Source of the DNA: Fragilaria crotonensis
Taxonomy: Eukaryota > Bacillariophyta > Fragilariophyceae > Fragilariales > Fragilariaceae
Reading direction: 5' to 3'
DNA length: 64,000 nucleotides
Assembly (NCBI GenBank): GCA_022925895.1
Contig: JAKSYS010000058.1
Location: 1-64,000, forward strand
Below the pieces are notes generated by a model. It worked only from the letters and a program-made list of their open reading frames with translations. It was not told where the DNA came from and ran no database searches. This document shows positions 36,900 to 48,636 of the stretch, one piece after another; within the stretch, counting starts at the first letter, position 1, and each line of letters opens with the position of its first letter. A program made the translations under genes and the position numbers.

Positions 36900-39790
36900 C
36901 CCAGGCGTTCGCTTCTGCAATGGTGATTTCCCACAAGTGGAACTCCGGGACTGAATGTTTGGAATTCATCCTCAGGTCCGGCTGCTTTTAAGCTGTTCAT
37001 GTTGATAGCACTGCGGTTGATTGAATAGATTGAAGAATTATTCGCTGAGTTCATGATCCGTACTCTAAGCGCAGGAGAGTTACGGTCCGTTGACTTTGTT
37101 TTATCGTCAAAGTCTACGGAACGATGGGGTCTGGTCTTACCATCTTTGATTTGCCTGTACATTCACTCCGACACGAAGGCACGCGTACTTACGCATGACG
37201 AGCTGAGAGCGCTCCTGCGAGTGCCACCATGCCTGTCTTCCTTGGGTTCGATGAGCCTTTAATCCCTCCTGAACAAAGGGATTCGTGATGAATGTAAGAG
37301 AGGAAGTTGACGGATACCGTCTCGACGAGGTCGGAAACGTTGTCTTCCTTTGTTCGTGAAGAGAGGTTTGAACACTTTCGTTGGGCTTGTTCATGCGTTT
37401 GCGAATCGTCGTCTCTCATGAATTATTGGGTTTGATTTTTCCTTTCGTGGAATGAAAACGATTGTTGTCGGTCATCCTCTGTGAATCCTGTTGAAAGCGT
37501 GTGGCGCTATGTTTAATAATTGTGCAATCGAAGACGTATCAAGGTGCTGCATCCAGTGGCTCGCTTGTTAGCTCAATGAAGCTTTACCCTTTGCACGAGT
37601 CAACGTGGTCTTTTTATTCACGAATAAAAATACCGATCGAGTTGAAGGAAGCACCCCGTTCTTGTGCACATCAAATCCTCGACGGAAAGAGTTACGCTTC
37701 CCTCATCGTGCTGTGTTCGTTTCGATGAAGACTCGCTGTCGAACGCGTCGTCAATCATGTCGCTGTAATGTCGGCGGTGTCCAATTTGCCTCCTTGGAGG
37801 AAGGTCATGCATCTTGGTTATGCAAGCGAGAGAAGTTGCTGTCGGTCTCATCAGAGACATATCCAACGAATCGCTTTGTCCCATGGCGTGCGCGACAAGA
37901 AGGAAATTTGATTTCATGCTATGAATTTTTGATTATTCAGTTGCCGATATTTGAATGGGTCGGTCCAGAATGCGTTATTAGACAGCGCATGGAACTATGT
38001 GACAACACGTGAGAGGATGCCTAGCTGCTACCAGTACTGGCTGCGGGCTGCATTCAGCCCGGAGATGTCGCGAAAACTTGAAATTCATCACAACAGCGAA
38101 CGCAGGGCGACTGCCATGGCACCGTGACGTGTGTTGCTCATTTTTTGTGTGGGGAGTTGGCGACTTTTACATGCAATTTGATTTTACAGACACTTTACAC
38201 TACCATTGACATGGGCGACGAATGCAACGATTGGCTTAGAATGCAGCGAAGTTCGTGGTTTGCGATTGGCAAGGAGGCTCACGCCTCACTCGCAAGGATC
38301 TTTGGGTTTCTGGGTCACTTCAGTTATCGTGACGACGACGACTGTGGCCCAATCTTGATGAAGGCACGATTGCGGATCATCAACAAAGGTGATGGTCATC
38401 ATGTTTGTCAGCGCTAGGGAGGCCGAGCGAGCTGCGTCTTCCGCGACACTTTCTTGGTCAAGTCTCCGAAGCTTCTTGTCTGGCGAACAAACGCGGCATC
38501 CTGAAACGAAAGAAGGCGTTAAACTCTGCAAAACGAAAACGCGATGCAACTGCATTTCTCTCACTTACTTGCACGGCCGGTCCAGGTATAGGATCTGATG
38601 ACGACGAGGCTTCGATTGAAGATGCTGTTGTCGGTGCTGTTGTCGTCAGTGCAGATATCTCCGTTGACCACTTGAGGAAGTCCATCAGACTTGGTGAAGT
38701 TCATGCTGGTCAATTCGCTGTTGATGGCATCCCGAAAATTGAGTTCCTCATCTTCAGAGCACGTCGTATTCCTCCCGTAAAGGAGCTCGACGGTGAATGC
38801 GAAGAAGGAGGTGGAACGCCTGGTCGCATTTGGACAGATCAGACCAGATGCGACGACGGCTGATACGAGGAGAAGCTGGAGGGAGTGGGAGTAGTACATT
38901 GCGATGAAACTTCTTCGAAGAACTTTGAATTGATGTTTTGTGTGCGCCTCTAATTCCTACGTCGGAATGCTACACAAATCTTCTGGTACATTTCCAGACT
39001 TCGGAACCACACTCTCTCGATCCGAGGTTCGTCACCAGGTCTACAACATTACTTCAGGATTCAGTATACTGAAAACCTCTTCTTTGACACTCGTTCCTCT
39101 TGTTTCCACGACTGTTGGAGAACTTGAAGTTAAAGTGGTGACGCGGACAGTAGTAGGCTCGTCAAAACTTCTACTAAATCTCATGTCGAGCAAGGGTCGG
39201 AAGTGATGTTTCCAGCAGCACGTAAACCGTAACTCTTATGTTAACATCGACTCCTATCTCCAGTGGGAACGTTAGGGTGCGATTGTTGATGTCCTCGGTA
39301 GGATCACTGAAGTGTTTTTCCTGTCGCCCGCTGATGGTTGCGGCGTCATGCGTGACTGGTCATTGGGAATTTTTTGTCGAAGCATTGACTCTACTAGGAA
39401 CGCTCATCGAGAATTCGAGAACGTACCGGTAGATTTCACTCGCATCTGTGCGGGAGGCCTTGGCCTTGCTTGCATCGATAAGATCACAAAGATTCAGACA
39501 ATCAAAGCTCTTTTCAAGTCGCCCTTGACGGTGTACTCATCTCGTTCCTGATGGTCATCCATTTCCGGTCGTGCATCCTTTTGCTCCGGTGACACCTTCA
39601 TTCGGTATTCTACTGGTCGTGACTGAACTAAACGCGACGACCACGACGTCAGCCTGTCCATCCCGGAGGTTCGCGGCAAGGTCCGGCAAATTACGGTTAG
39701 ACTCTGAATCAAAGAGAGCTAATTTCCTTCTCATCCGGCCAACCCAGCAGTTCGGCACTATTGGGCGTTCCAAAAATGCTGACATATAAT
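36900..39790. repeat. Old tandem duplication, copy A
   Basis: This block and the one at about 41540-44320 share an ordered series of similar stretches on the same strand: GCAGGAGAGTT (37070 and 41622), a region with GAATCCTGTTGA-like text (37484 and 42051), the secreted-protein gene (38.3-38.9 and 42.8-43.5 kb) and an upstream stretch that on the minus strand encodes EIYRYVLEF-like and VNIR-like words (39.2-39.5 and 44.0-44.25 kb). Divergence is high outside the gene, so the duplication is old. Edges are approximate. Confidence 0.65.
38286..38899 (-). CDS. Small secreted Cys-containing protein, copy A
   Basis: Exons 38899-38569 and 38500-38286 (GT-AG intron, codon split A|GA) give 181 residues. 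A clear signal peptide (HSLQLLLVSAVVASGL) precedes a mature part with FTVELLYGRNTTC, four or more possible N-glycosylation sites (NTT, NFT, NST, NRS), NRSLVVIRSYTWTGRARCRV and C-terminal VAEDAARSASLALTNMMT, DDPQSCLHQDWATVVVVTI and KDPCE. Cysteines recur in spaced positions in both halves, as in disulfide-bonded extracellular domains. The same gene structure recurs at 42.8-43.5 kb. I recognise no family. Predicted to be secreted or to sit in the secretory system. The reading frame is complete. Confidence 0.7.
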
Positions 39791-41539
39791 ATGTACGGAG
39801 TTCCAGATTGTTGTGTATTCTTCCTGTTCACGATATATTATATTCATTGTTCCAAAAGATTTGAATCAGCTGCTTGTCTTCCCTTATGATCAAAAATTGA
39901 ATTCACCGTACAATTTAATTAATTTTATAAAAACTCTGGTACACGCGACAACAATACCCACGTCACGATTTTACTACGACGGGAAGCATGAATTATGAGT
40001 GTCAAGACAGAAATCTCGTTCACAACTGGTACTCGGAGAACACACTATGAATCACTTTTTACTTTCGTATTGCCTTCCACACGCATCACACGTACGAAGG
40101 TTCGCGTTTCAAGTGCACTTGAAAACTAACATTGGAATTTAATTTCTTCGTACGTTCTCAGGTACTAGCTAGTACCTACGGAGCGACGCCTTTGATCTGC
40201 CCATCGTCTGTCTGCCCATCGACTGACAGAGACCGTTTCGTCCGAAGACTACAGTACTCCTCTATTCTCATAGATGCTGGTGCTGAGGTCGTTCCCTCTT
40301 TTCTGTGCAGCTTGGTCCTTGGAACAAAATCGCCTTTCCGACTATGCTGCTTGGTCAATATGTGGGTCTCGCGAGTCGTGACAACTGTGCTTGCCTTCAG
40401 AGCGGGCAGGTGGTTCAGTATTGAGTTCACACCATCTTGGTCCCTGGTTGGGGTTCCAGGGAACGCGCAGAAGGTGTTTGCGTTCCGCTGATTCGTCGCT
40501 TGTCCCACGGTGGCTCATAGATTTTGGACGTGCCGCGTGACAGCAGTTGCGCTTTTACGACAAGTGCGGCTTAGATCGAATCAGTGGTACGAATGCTCAA
40601 TTGGGCGCTCGCTCGTTCACGATCCTAGCGAAAATATTGGGTCACTTCGTCTCGTCGGGATCCAGCGAACGAGGATTTCGTGCCCGCTTTACAATCAGTC
40701 GGTCGCTCCGGTGGCATTTCGTTTACGGACGATTTTTAAATGGCAAAGGTTTATAGCAATCAAAAAGTTTTGGATGTTTGAGAGGACCCAAGCATGACAG
40801 CCCTCGAAATCTGCAGGATTTGATTCGAGAAGTTCCATTTCTACCGAGTCTTGATGTGTGTCTTCAAACAGAAAGTAAGTGGAAACGCATTACGATAACT
40901 TAAACTGTATACTAAACCTACTGCCAGTGGACACCACTGGTATCAAGTCACTTGGAATTACAGGGGATTGGGAGCTCTATGGATTTTTGTATTTGATCAT
41001 GTAATTGAACATGGAAGCTAGGAGCAACACACTCTCAGTATCAATTGAAACCACTCAACGTTCAGACCTATCGAGGAAGTACCGTTGTTACATTCGCAAC
41101 ATCCTTGACTTACTCTGTGATCTCCATTCGATTGCTGTGATGCCATAACCGCAACGAAGTCTCCGTTTTCCCATGGTTTCGAGGACTACTTCATTCGTGG
41201 TTGTCAAGAAAGTTGACTGCTTGTCTTGCTTTGGGATGATCATGGCATCGCGCACATCTTTCGAGCTCTACTAAACTACCGATGCCCCCCTTAAGAATTT
41301 TCAAAGTTCTTTTTTCCTGAAGGGATCCACAAAGTGAATTCGTTCATTTTGGTGTACATTATTGAAAATGGTCAAGACTAGGAGTGATTCCCCATTGCCT
41401 GCGAACATGTTGGAAATGGTTCAGACGAGGAACGACAAGGCGCCTCGGAGACCACACACACACACGAGTTTGCGTTCTCATTTGAGAAGTCATTTGCTTT
41501 GCCAAATGGAACCCCGGGACTGATGTTTCAGATTTCTGA
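39791..41539. other. Spacer between the duplicated blocks
   Basis: About 1.75 kb without a recognised gene. Frames around 40.1-40.8 kb are open on both strands but show no motif. It might hold remains of the sequence that mediated the duplication. Confidence 0.3.
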
Positions 41540-44320
41540 ACATGTTCAACTTCTTACAATATCTGGTGAGCGGCATGGGATTTAAGAGTCATTCGCCATG
41601 CTCAGGCTGCGTGCTACAGAGGCAGGAGAGTTGTGTTCCGTCATCTGTGTTTTATTTTCAAGGTCCATCGTACTATTTGGAGGGGGGGGGAGTTCCTGTG
41701 AGATTGTCCGCGGATGATTGCATGGTGTGCATTCACTTTGACTCGACGATAGACGTACTTTCTCATTGTGAGCTGAGCATGCTCCTACAAACAACATACC
41801 TACTTTCCTTGGGTTGGTGATGTTTTGCTTATTCCTCAAACATGGGGATTTGTGATAATAAAAGTGACGAGGTTGATGGACAGGTGTCGAGGTTGTCTCT
41901 TTACTTTTTCACTTAACGTGCAGAGAGTCCTGGGCATGACATCTGGCTTGTACTTGTAACTGTCAATCCGTTTGTCTCATGAATTCGAAATCGAGGATGT
42001 TACGTTTCCGATAATAAAAAGAAAGCGATTGTGGTGAATCATCTTCTGTGATTCCTGTTGACAGCGCATGACGAGGTGTATGATGATAGGAGTGCAACCT
42101 AAGATGAATCAGGCTGCCGCCTCCAGACGCTTGCTTGCGAGCTCATCGAAGTTTGACGTGTTCCAAGAGTCAGCATGCTCGATTTGTTCACGGATCGTAA
42201 ATGCTGATCGAGTCGAAGAAAGCGCACGCTTTCTTTGCGAATGTCAGCGAGGTCTCAAAGAGTGAAGCTTGCATCATCGCTTTGTGATCTTCAGTTAAAG
42301 ACTTGCAGTTGACTTTATCACTTTGCAATTACATAGTACGTCGGTGTCGTATACTGTTGTCGAAGCAGTTCGTGCCTTAGCTGATGAGATTGGCCGCGGT
42401 CTGGTCGCAACGACGACAAATTCAACAATTGGCTGTGTTTGTTGACGTTGGGCAAATGATGGAAGGTTGTATTCATTCTCGGAATTTTGTCTTGATTCTG
42501 CTGCTGTGACCTTCGGATCCGCAATCGTTATTGCGAAGTGGTCAATTTGTGCATCAATTTGATATTTCGCTGCGCTATTATGAGGTACAATTATCCATGG
42601 AATACGTTGGACGACAGTGAATTCAACACAGCAGCGATCCCAGCGCTGGTCTGGAGAAGTATTGGCTGCGGAACCGTCATCATGTGTGTTGCGAAGTTTT
42701 TTCATGATGGTGATTACACAGTATGGTTACTCTATCGTATGAGAATGACGACGAATCTCTACGGCCGCCACACCTGATTGCGTGACAACGACGTTCAGGG
42801 CATGCAATTGATACGGAGGTTTCCTTCTCACTTGCAAGGATCTTTGGGTGTCTGGGTCACTTCAGAAACTGTGACGATGACAACAGTCGCAAAATCCTGA
42901 TAAAAGCATGATTGGGGATTGTCAACGTAGGTGAAAGTGATCAAGTTTGTCAGCTCTTGGGAAGCCAAGCAAGCTGCATCCTCTGCGACACTTTGTTGGT
43001 CAAGCCTACAAAGCGTCGAATCTGGAAGGCAAATGCGGCATGCTTAAGCGGGAAAAGTTGTTAAACTCGGGAACTGAGATCGAGTTGAAACCTCAAGTGT
43101 AACACTTACTAGCACGGCCGTTCCAGGTATAGGAGTTGACGACTACAAGGCTACGATTGAAGAGATTATTGTTGATCGAAGTCTCATTGTTGATGCAGAT
43201 GTCTCCGCTGATTGACTGAGGTAGTCCGCCGGAGTTGGTGACGTTCATTATTGTCATGGCGTCGTTGATACTGTCACGAACAGCAACTTCTTCATCTTCG
43301 AAACACGTCGTGTTCCTCCCGTAGAGGAGCTCCACGTCAAATCCAAAGTTAGTTGGCGTTCGAGCGCCTGGTTGCATACTATGGACAGGTGAGACCAAAA
43401 AGTTACGACGACTGAGAGGAGAAAAATGAGAATGGAATTGGATGAGTATGTTGCGATGACAATTCTTCAAAGAAAGGAATGCACAGCTTGGTGTCGGAAG
43501 CCTTTACTTTTGTGCGAGTGTTCAGTGTTCTTTGGAACTGAGTTTTTTTTCTCGGGAGTCTCGGTCTCTCGCGGTATGCGCTCAACCAGGCGCGGTGGTA
43601 TGTTTTCACACGAAGACACGACGCAGGCTAGACCTGGGAAGCATCAGCAAGAGTTGCTTGTTACATGACCGAACGAATCTAATTTAATCCATGAAATTGT
43701 ATTTGGATTTGTTCTCACATGCCAGACCGACGCTGGCTAATCAAAGGTTTGTCATCTGGATTTGTTTTCACTTGTCGGAACGACACTGGCTTGATCTGAG
43801 AATCGTCACCTGTTTTCTGATAGACTCAGTAATCGACATATTCCTGAACGGTACTATGGAACATTGGGCATATCCTTTTCCGAATTATGACTGTAGCGTA
43901 GGCCAAGTTGGTGATTCCCACAGGCCCTTCTTACAAATTGTAAAGTTTCCAGACGCACGAGAGTTTGAGTCCTTTTTGAACCTTTCACGTCGAGTAAAAC
44001 GCAATTCTAATGTTTACATTGACTGATCTGTATTTGTAACGTCGGGGGTGCCTGTGTCCACAGCTTTTGTAAGGTTCAGACTGATTGAAGCGCTTGTCAT
44101 GTCGCCTGTTGATGGTTGCATTTTCGCGGGACTGGTCATTGGTAATGCTTGGTGGCAGCATTGAAATGTCACACATGGTCAACGACGAGAACAAGAGAAT
44201 GTACCGATAGATTTCTCTCGCGTCTGCACAGGAGGCCTGTGGGGGTGCTTGCATCGACACCCTCGTTGATTTCAATCACATTAAGGCTTGCTGAGGTCGA
44301 CTTCGAGGGTGCTGCTCATG
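41540..44320. repeat. Old tandem duplication, copy B
   Basis: Second copy of the block at about 36900-39790, in the same orientation. It carries the paralogous gene at 42828-43470 and the EIYRYILLF-encoding stretch at about 44160-44230 (minus strand). Contains a run of nine G at about 41682-41690, absent from copy A. Confidence 0.65.
42828..43470 (-). CDS. Paralogue of the small secreted protein, copy B, start doubtful
   Basis: Exon 2 (43042-42828) is 215 bp, exactly as long as in copy A, and joins exon 1 (low end 43110) at the same position and phase. The mature part closely follows copy A: FDVELLYGRNTTC, NRSLVVVNSYTWNGRATCRI, LDQQSVAEDAACLASQELTN, DNPQSCFYQDFATVVIVTV, KDPCK. Upstream, however, the signal-peptide-like text (ILIFLLSVVVTFW) is in another frame, and the ATG of copy A is replaced by ACA. 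In the frame of the mature part, the first ATG (43470) gives a leader that is not hydrophobic. So either the start is lost, a base is missing near 43400, or a new first exon exists. The mature region looks constrained: substitutions against copy A leave the frame open and the key Cys in place. Confidence 0.55.
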
Positions 44321-46205
44321 GCTACTGTAATGGCGGTTTTTGTCAAATTTCTGGTGACACCTAATTCTACCACTTGAATCCAAGTGGTTGCCAAATTTCA
44401 AAGTGGTGAAGACATACTGTAATTTACTTAGAGAGTAGGCTACTGGCTAGAGGTCATTGCCAGTGCGACAGAGGAAAGACTGACGAGAAAAACAGAGAGA
44501 GAGAGTTAGAACTATCAGACGGAATGACAAATTCAACTTGGATGGAAAATCTGACTGAATATATCCCTACTATAGGAAAAGCATTGTGAAATGAATCATA
44601 AGAAAAGGTCGATTGAGGCAAAAATTTTAGATTCCATCGAGGCGAAACCCAAAGGCACAATCTTGAATCAGGCATGGTGCGTGACTTCGAAAGTGCGAAT
44701 TGCGTTGAGAAGAACGAACAACGAAGACGACATCACCATTGAGCTTCAGGCAGTTCAGCAGTTCTGCCTCTTGACTCAAGAGAGCATGTTGAGCGCATGA
44801 TACACTACAAGATTGTTCCCATTGCGGCCATTTGTATGTTTGTCACGAGCTAAACTATTCAACCCCGGAAATGCTCCAATCAGCTGCGGCCTCACCGTCA
44901 TAGGCGTTGTGATATCTGAAACGTGAAATCTCTTGTCAACGAAATAAATTCCACAGTTCAGGCTCGCGCGACAACTATTTCGTCGTCTTGATATTACTAC
45001 TATGCCAACCTATGATGTCCGAACGCAATAACTCATCGCGTTTCTGAGTGGCAAGACAGAAATATTGTTGTACAACATTTTGAACATTGCCATATAGATA
45101 TACTGTTTAATCTGTTAGGTCGTCAGCATGATCGCCTAAATTCGACTTCGACAAAGCGCCTAAATTAAACGAAAATATAGATATACATACTATATATATT
45201 TATATACAGTAGACAGTACGACTATAAACAGTAGCCGGTACCAGTAGGACGATACATTAGTTGTACAGTAGTACTGTCGTGATCCTTTGTCTTGATTTTA
45301 GTACTGGCACTGTGACACTGTACTGTAACCCTAACCCCTAACCCCAGCGCCTAAATTTGCGAGTTTTAGGCGCTCGTAGGCGCGCCGGCCAGATCGCCTA
45401 AAAAAATCAGCCCTGCCCATGCTCCATTTCCAGCATTCCTGAGTCAGTCCTCAAAAAGGAACATCTGATGTTGATTCGCACAAGGCATCGTCCATCCGTA
45501 TTCCGGTGTACCCGTGTATCTAAATGAGAAAGTGACCCAGGATAGACTACATAGTGCTCCAGAATATATATCTATACTGGACGAGATTTGTCTCGAAAGC
45601 GCCTGGCCACCTACGAGTACCAATACCTACCGGACGAGTGCGTACTATACGTAATAAACGTCACATGCGAAGAACATTCCCACTATGTTTCACTGGTTCA
45701 CTAAATTGGAAACGCCGGGAGCCCCACTCTGTCCTTTCGAATTATCTGTATATATAGTATATACGAGTACATATATACAAGATGTGCCCAATATGTGTAA
45801 TTCTACGGTGGTAGGAGTATTGGAGAATATTTATCCACGATGTGTCGTGACACGTGACAAATGCTGAAGACGCGATTTCGCGTTTCCACCACTCGGAAAC
45901 CTGAACCCCCACCTCAGTCACATTCCGACTTGATCTGAAACCTTGCATAGTGAGAATAGAGAGAATAATCAGATCGTACAACTACCCTTTTGGGTCTACT
46001 ATCTACTATCATATTAGAGTACTTTGGAATATCTCGCAAGGTTGGTTTTCGCGTAGGCTAGCTTTTGTCAAGCACTGAAACCCCATCTTCGATAAAGGGT
46101 TGTCTACTACGGCACCTCTGCAAACTACACGGCGGAGTACATCTCAACGTTGTTCAACTTTTTAACTTCAAGCTCGAAAGCTGTCATCGCTTACAGTATA
46201 CTTGT
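44321..46205. other. Gene-poor stretch
   Basis: No gene recognised. Holds AT-rich runs (45170-45230), an inverted TTTAGGCG/CGCCTAAA cluster at 45130-45400 that ends in TCAGCCCTG, similar to hAT ends but without a matching left end, and a short telomere-like run (next entry). Confidence 0.35.
45327..45345. repeat. Short interstitial telomere-like repeat
   Basis: AACCCTAACCCCTAACCCC, about three units of CCCTAA with an extra C in the later ones. This is the complement of the TTAGGG telomere repeat reported for diatoms. Too short to prove a telomere history. Confidence 0.5.
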
Positions 46206-47327
46206 ATGATGGACAGTCGTTACGTTAAGCGTGAAGTCAAGCAGCCACAGCAGGAGCAGTACATGCATACTCCAAGTAAGCATAAGGAGAGCCGCTCTCG
46301 ACATGGCGATCAAAAACAATCTCCGGCGATTGTAGCTCAGGAACAAAAGCACAAACAGAAATCGCAGCACAATCCTCTGCCAAAAATGTATCTTCCTCCC
46401 GAAGCCTTAAATGGGAAAGACGCTAATCGCGCGAGAGCAACTAGAGAATACGCGACGTTAGGGTCACCCAAGGTCAACGGGAATAAGACAGATACAGGAC
46501 TTCACGCTCATCGGCAAGCAACCAACAACAACTCGATGTCGGCAAAACACGAAGACCACAACGACCACCGACATCAAGTTTGTGCCCAAGGCGGTTCACT
46601 GGGTCGATTTCAGGACGGAGATGCATATCGACATGACGAACCTGCACAGGCTTCAAAAATTGTTCTGTACAAACAACGATCAACGAAAAGCTTGTTGGAG
46701 GACGACGATGACGAAGAAGCGTCCGTTCGGGATCGATTCTTGCAAGGAATACCAGTTCCTCATCACAATAACAGAAACGATGACAAACTTGCTAGTCTAA
46801 TCAACGCTCATCCTGACCTGCAGTCCGTGTTGGAAGTATTTCCAAACGCCAACCCAGGGCGCGTCTTGCACCTCCTGCGCCAAGAATCCCTCACAGCGAC
46901 ACTGTTATTGCTCGCCGAAGAATCCTCCGAGATTCACAACATTACCACGTGTTGTCCATCAGATGAGCTGTTGCTCCCTCCAGATTTGACACATGCCACT
47001 ACCTACGCGCAGGGGAATGACGAACATCGCGCCATCATCATGACGTACCTCACGGAAATGTTTCCCAAAATTCCTCGAATCGAGATCGAACCATTGCTAA
47101 TGTGCCATTCGACTCATAAAACAGTTACGATTTTAGCGGAATGGTCCGGAGGCGAGGCGTTGAAAAAACATCCTCCTCCTCCTGTTCCTGATGCTTCTGC
47201 AACCTACATGTCAATGAAACATGCTCCACCCATGCCGTCACGTCGAACTAGTGACCCTCCTCATCCGGCGTTGCTCAAACGACGTCCCTTGCGATCCCCC
47301 ATCGATGATGATGACGACGACGCTTGA
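46206..47327 (+). CDS. Protein with two CUE-like domains
   Basis: 373 residues from the first ATG pair at 46206; open sequence upstream lacks ATG. The first half is basic, low in complexity and rich in Gln, His and Lys. The second half has two short helical domains: SLINAHPDLQSVLEVFPNAN with VLHLLRQESLTATLLLLAE (about residues 193-240), and IIMTYLTEMFPKIPRIEIE with LLMCHSTHKTVTILAEW (about 277-317). Each has the FP motif after the first helix and the terminal LL typical of CUE/UBA-like ubiquitin-binding domains. A Pro-rich then Asp-rich tail follows. A ubiquitin-binding adaptor role is inferred from the domains alone. Converges on HisG, 182 bp away. Confidence 0.65.
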   Translation: MMDSRYVKREVKQPQQEQYMHTPSKHKESRSRHGDQKQSPAIVAQEQKHKQKSQHNPLPKMYLPPEALNGKDANRARATREYATLGSPKVNGNKTDTGLHAHRQATNNNSMSAKHEDHNDHRHQVCAQGGSLGRFQDGDAYRHDEPAQASKIVLYKQRSTKSLLEDDDDEEASVRDRFLQGIPVPHHNNRNDDKLASLINAHPDLQSVLEVFPNANPGRVLHLLRQESLTATLLLLAEESSEIHNITTCCPSDELLLPPDLTHATTYAQGNDEHRAIIMTYLTEMFPKIPRIEIEPLLMCHSTHKTVTILAEWSGGEALKKHPPPPVPDASATYMSMKHAPPMPSRRTSDPPHPALLKRRPLRSPIDDDDDDA

Positions 47328-47509
47328 CGACCGAGTCATCACCGAACGGAACAATGACTCGAGTATTTTTGAATCTATAAATTGAAGCTTACTCTGTAAG
47401 TTGGTAGTCTTCTACGTCTTTCTCTCTTGTTTCCACCTTTCCCACCCGGATTCCAGGTATCGTTGTCATAATCATCGTCATCATCAATATCATTAATCCC
47501 CCCAAAAGC

Positions 47510-48636
47510 CTACATTCTCGAATTCTTGATATCAATCACCAAAATATCAGTAGCACCCAAATCGTGCAATTGATCCATGATGTTATTAACATTCTTGGCC
47601 ACAACAAGTGACGACACTGCCTTGAAATCGACATCATCCAGTGACGTGATGGTCGGACTGCGCTTTCCGGGTGTAATCTTGGTGGCTGCCTCCAAGAGAT
47701 CGACGTGAACATTGTACATGACCATGACGAATTTGGTGGCCGTAATGTACCCATCAATGCGACGGCGCAACAGTTCGATAATCTCATTCTGTTCCGTGTG
47801 AGGGTTGGCAATCAAAATGGCCTGCGTTTCCAAGATTTCGTGAATGACCCCAAGCCGGCGGCCTATGGAGTACACATGTGGATTTTGTTGTAGTTGTTGT
47901 TGTAAGAAAATAAGGTGATGACGATCATGATAGGAAAAGAGATGACGCAGAGTGATAAAATTGATGAGAAATGAATGAAAAGGTAAAGATACTGAATTGA
48001 AGGTAGTATAAGGCACAAGAACAACAATAACCAACAACTCCTTACCTTCATGGTTGTTCCTGTCTCGACAAGATCGACAACGGCATCGGCCAATCCCAAT
48101 CCGCATGCGGCTTCTACACTTCCCGAAACGAACTTGACGCTGGTAGTGACACCCAATTTTTGGTCAAGTTCGTTGAAGAATTCTCGGGTCGTGTCGGGGA
48201 AGGACGTGACGATTCGTCCACCCGCCAATTGTTCCACACTCGAAATCTGATCCTTAACTGGCGCCTGCACACACAATTTGCACTTTCCAAAACCCAATTC
48301 CATAACCTGGTTCACTTCCACTCCACTTTCTCGCACAATATCTTGTCCTGTAATTCCAATATCAACATTTCCTTCTCCAACATACTTGGCAATATCAGCC
48401 GCGGGCAGAAAGACGAGCGTCATGGGGAGGCCAATGCAGAGTGCCACATCCAAACGTGGCTCGCGACGAAAATCAATCCCCGCACCCTTGAGCATCTCCA
48501 CAACCTTGTCGTACAGTCGACCCTTTTTGGGAATCGCAAATCGACAATTGGTCGGAGGGTCGACGGTGGAACTTTCGCGGTGATTTAACAATACTACTGA
48601 TGTTGACATTGTCGATGATGATGACGTGATGGGCAA
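47510..48636 (-). CDS. hisG: ATP phosphoribosyltransferase, long form (HisG)
   Basis: HisG joins ATP and PRPP in the first step of histidine synthesis, in the plastid in algae and plants. Exon 1 (48636-48046) carries CRFAIPKKGRLYDKVVEML, the PRPP-site words VDIGITGQDIVRE and ADAVVDLVETGTTMK. Exon 2 (47862-47510) has the family block ILETQAILIANP and a C-terminal regulatory domain (YITATKFVMVMYNVHVDLLE, PTITSLDDVDFKAVSSLVV, LGATDILVIDI), so it is the long, histidine-sensitive form. Exon 2 is 353 bp, one base short of keeping frame: the text AAGLG then VIHEIL needs one more base in the C run at 47848-47851. No alternative splice site was found. No plastid-targeting leader is seen, so the true start may be further upstream. 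Confidence 0.92.

Noticed and set aside
45120-45417. Possible second hAT element ending in TCAGCCCTG
   Set aside because: No matching left end or 8-bp target duplication found; only internal TTTAGGCG inverted words support it.
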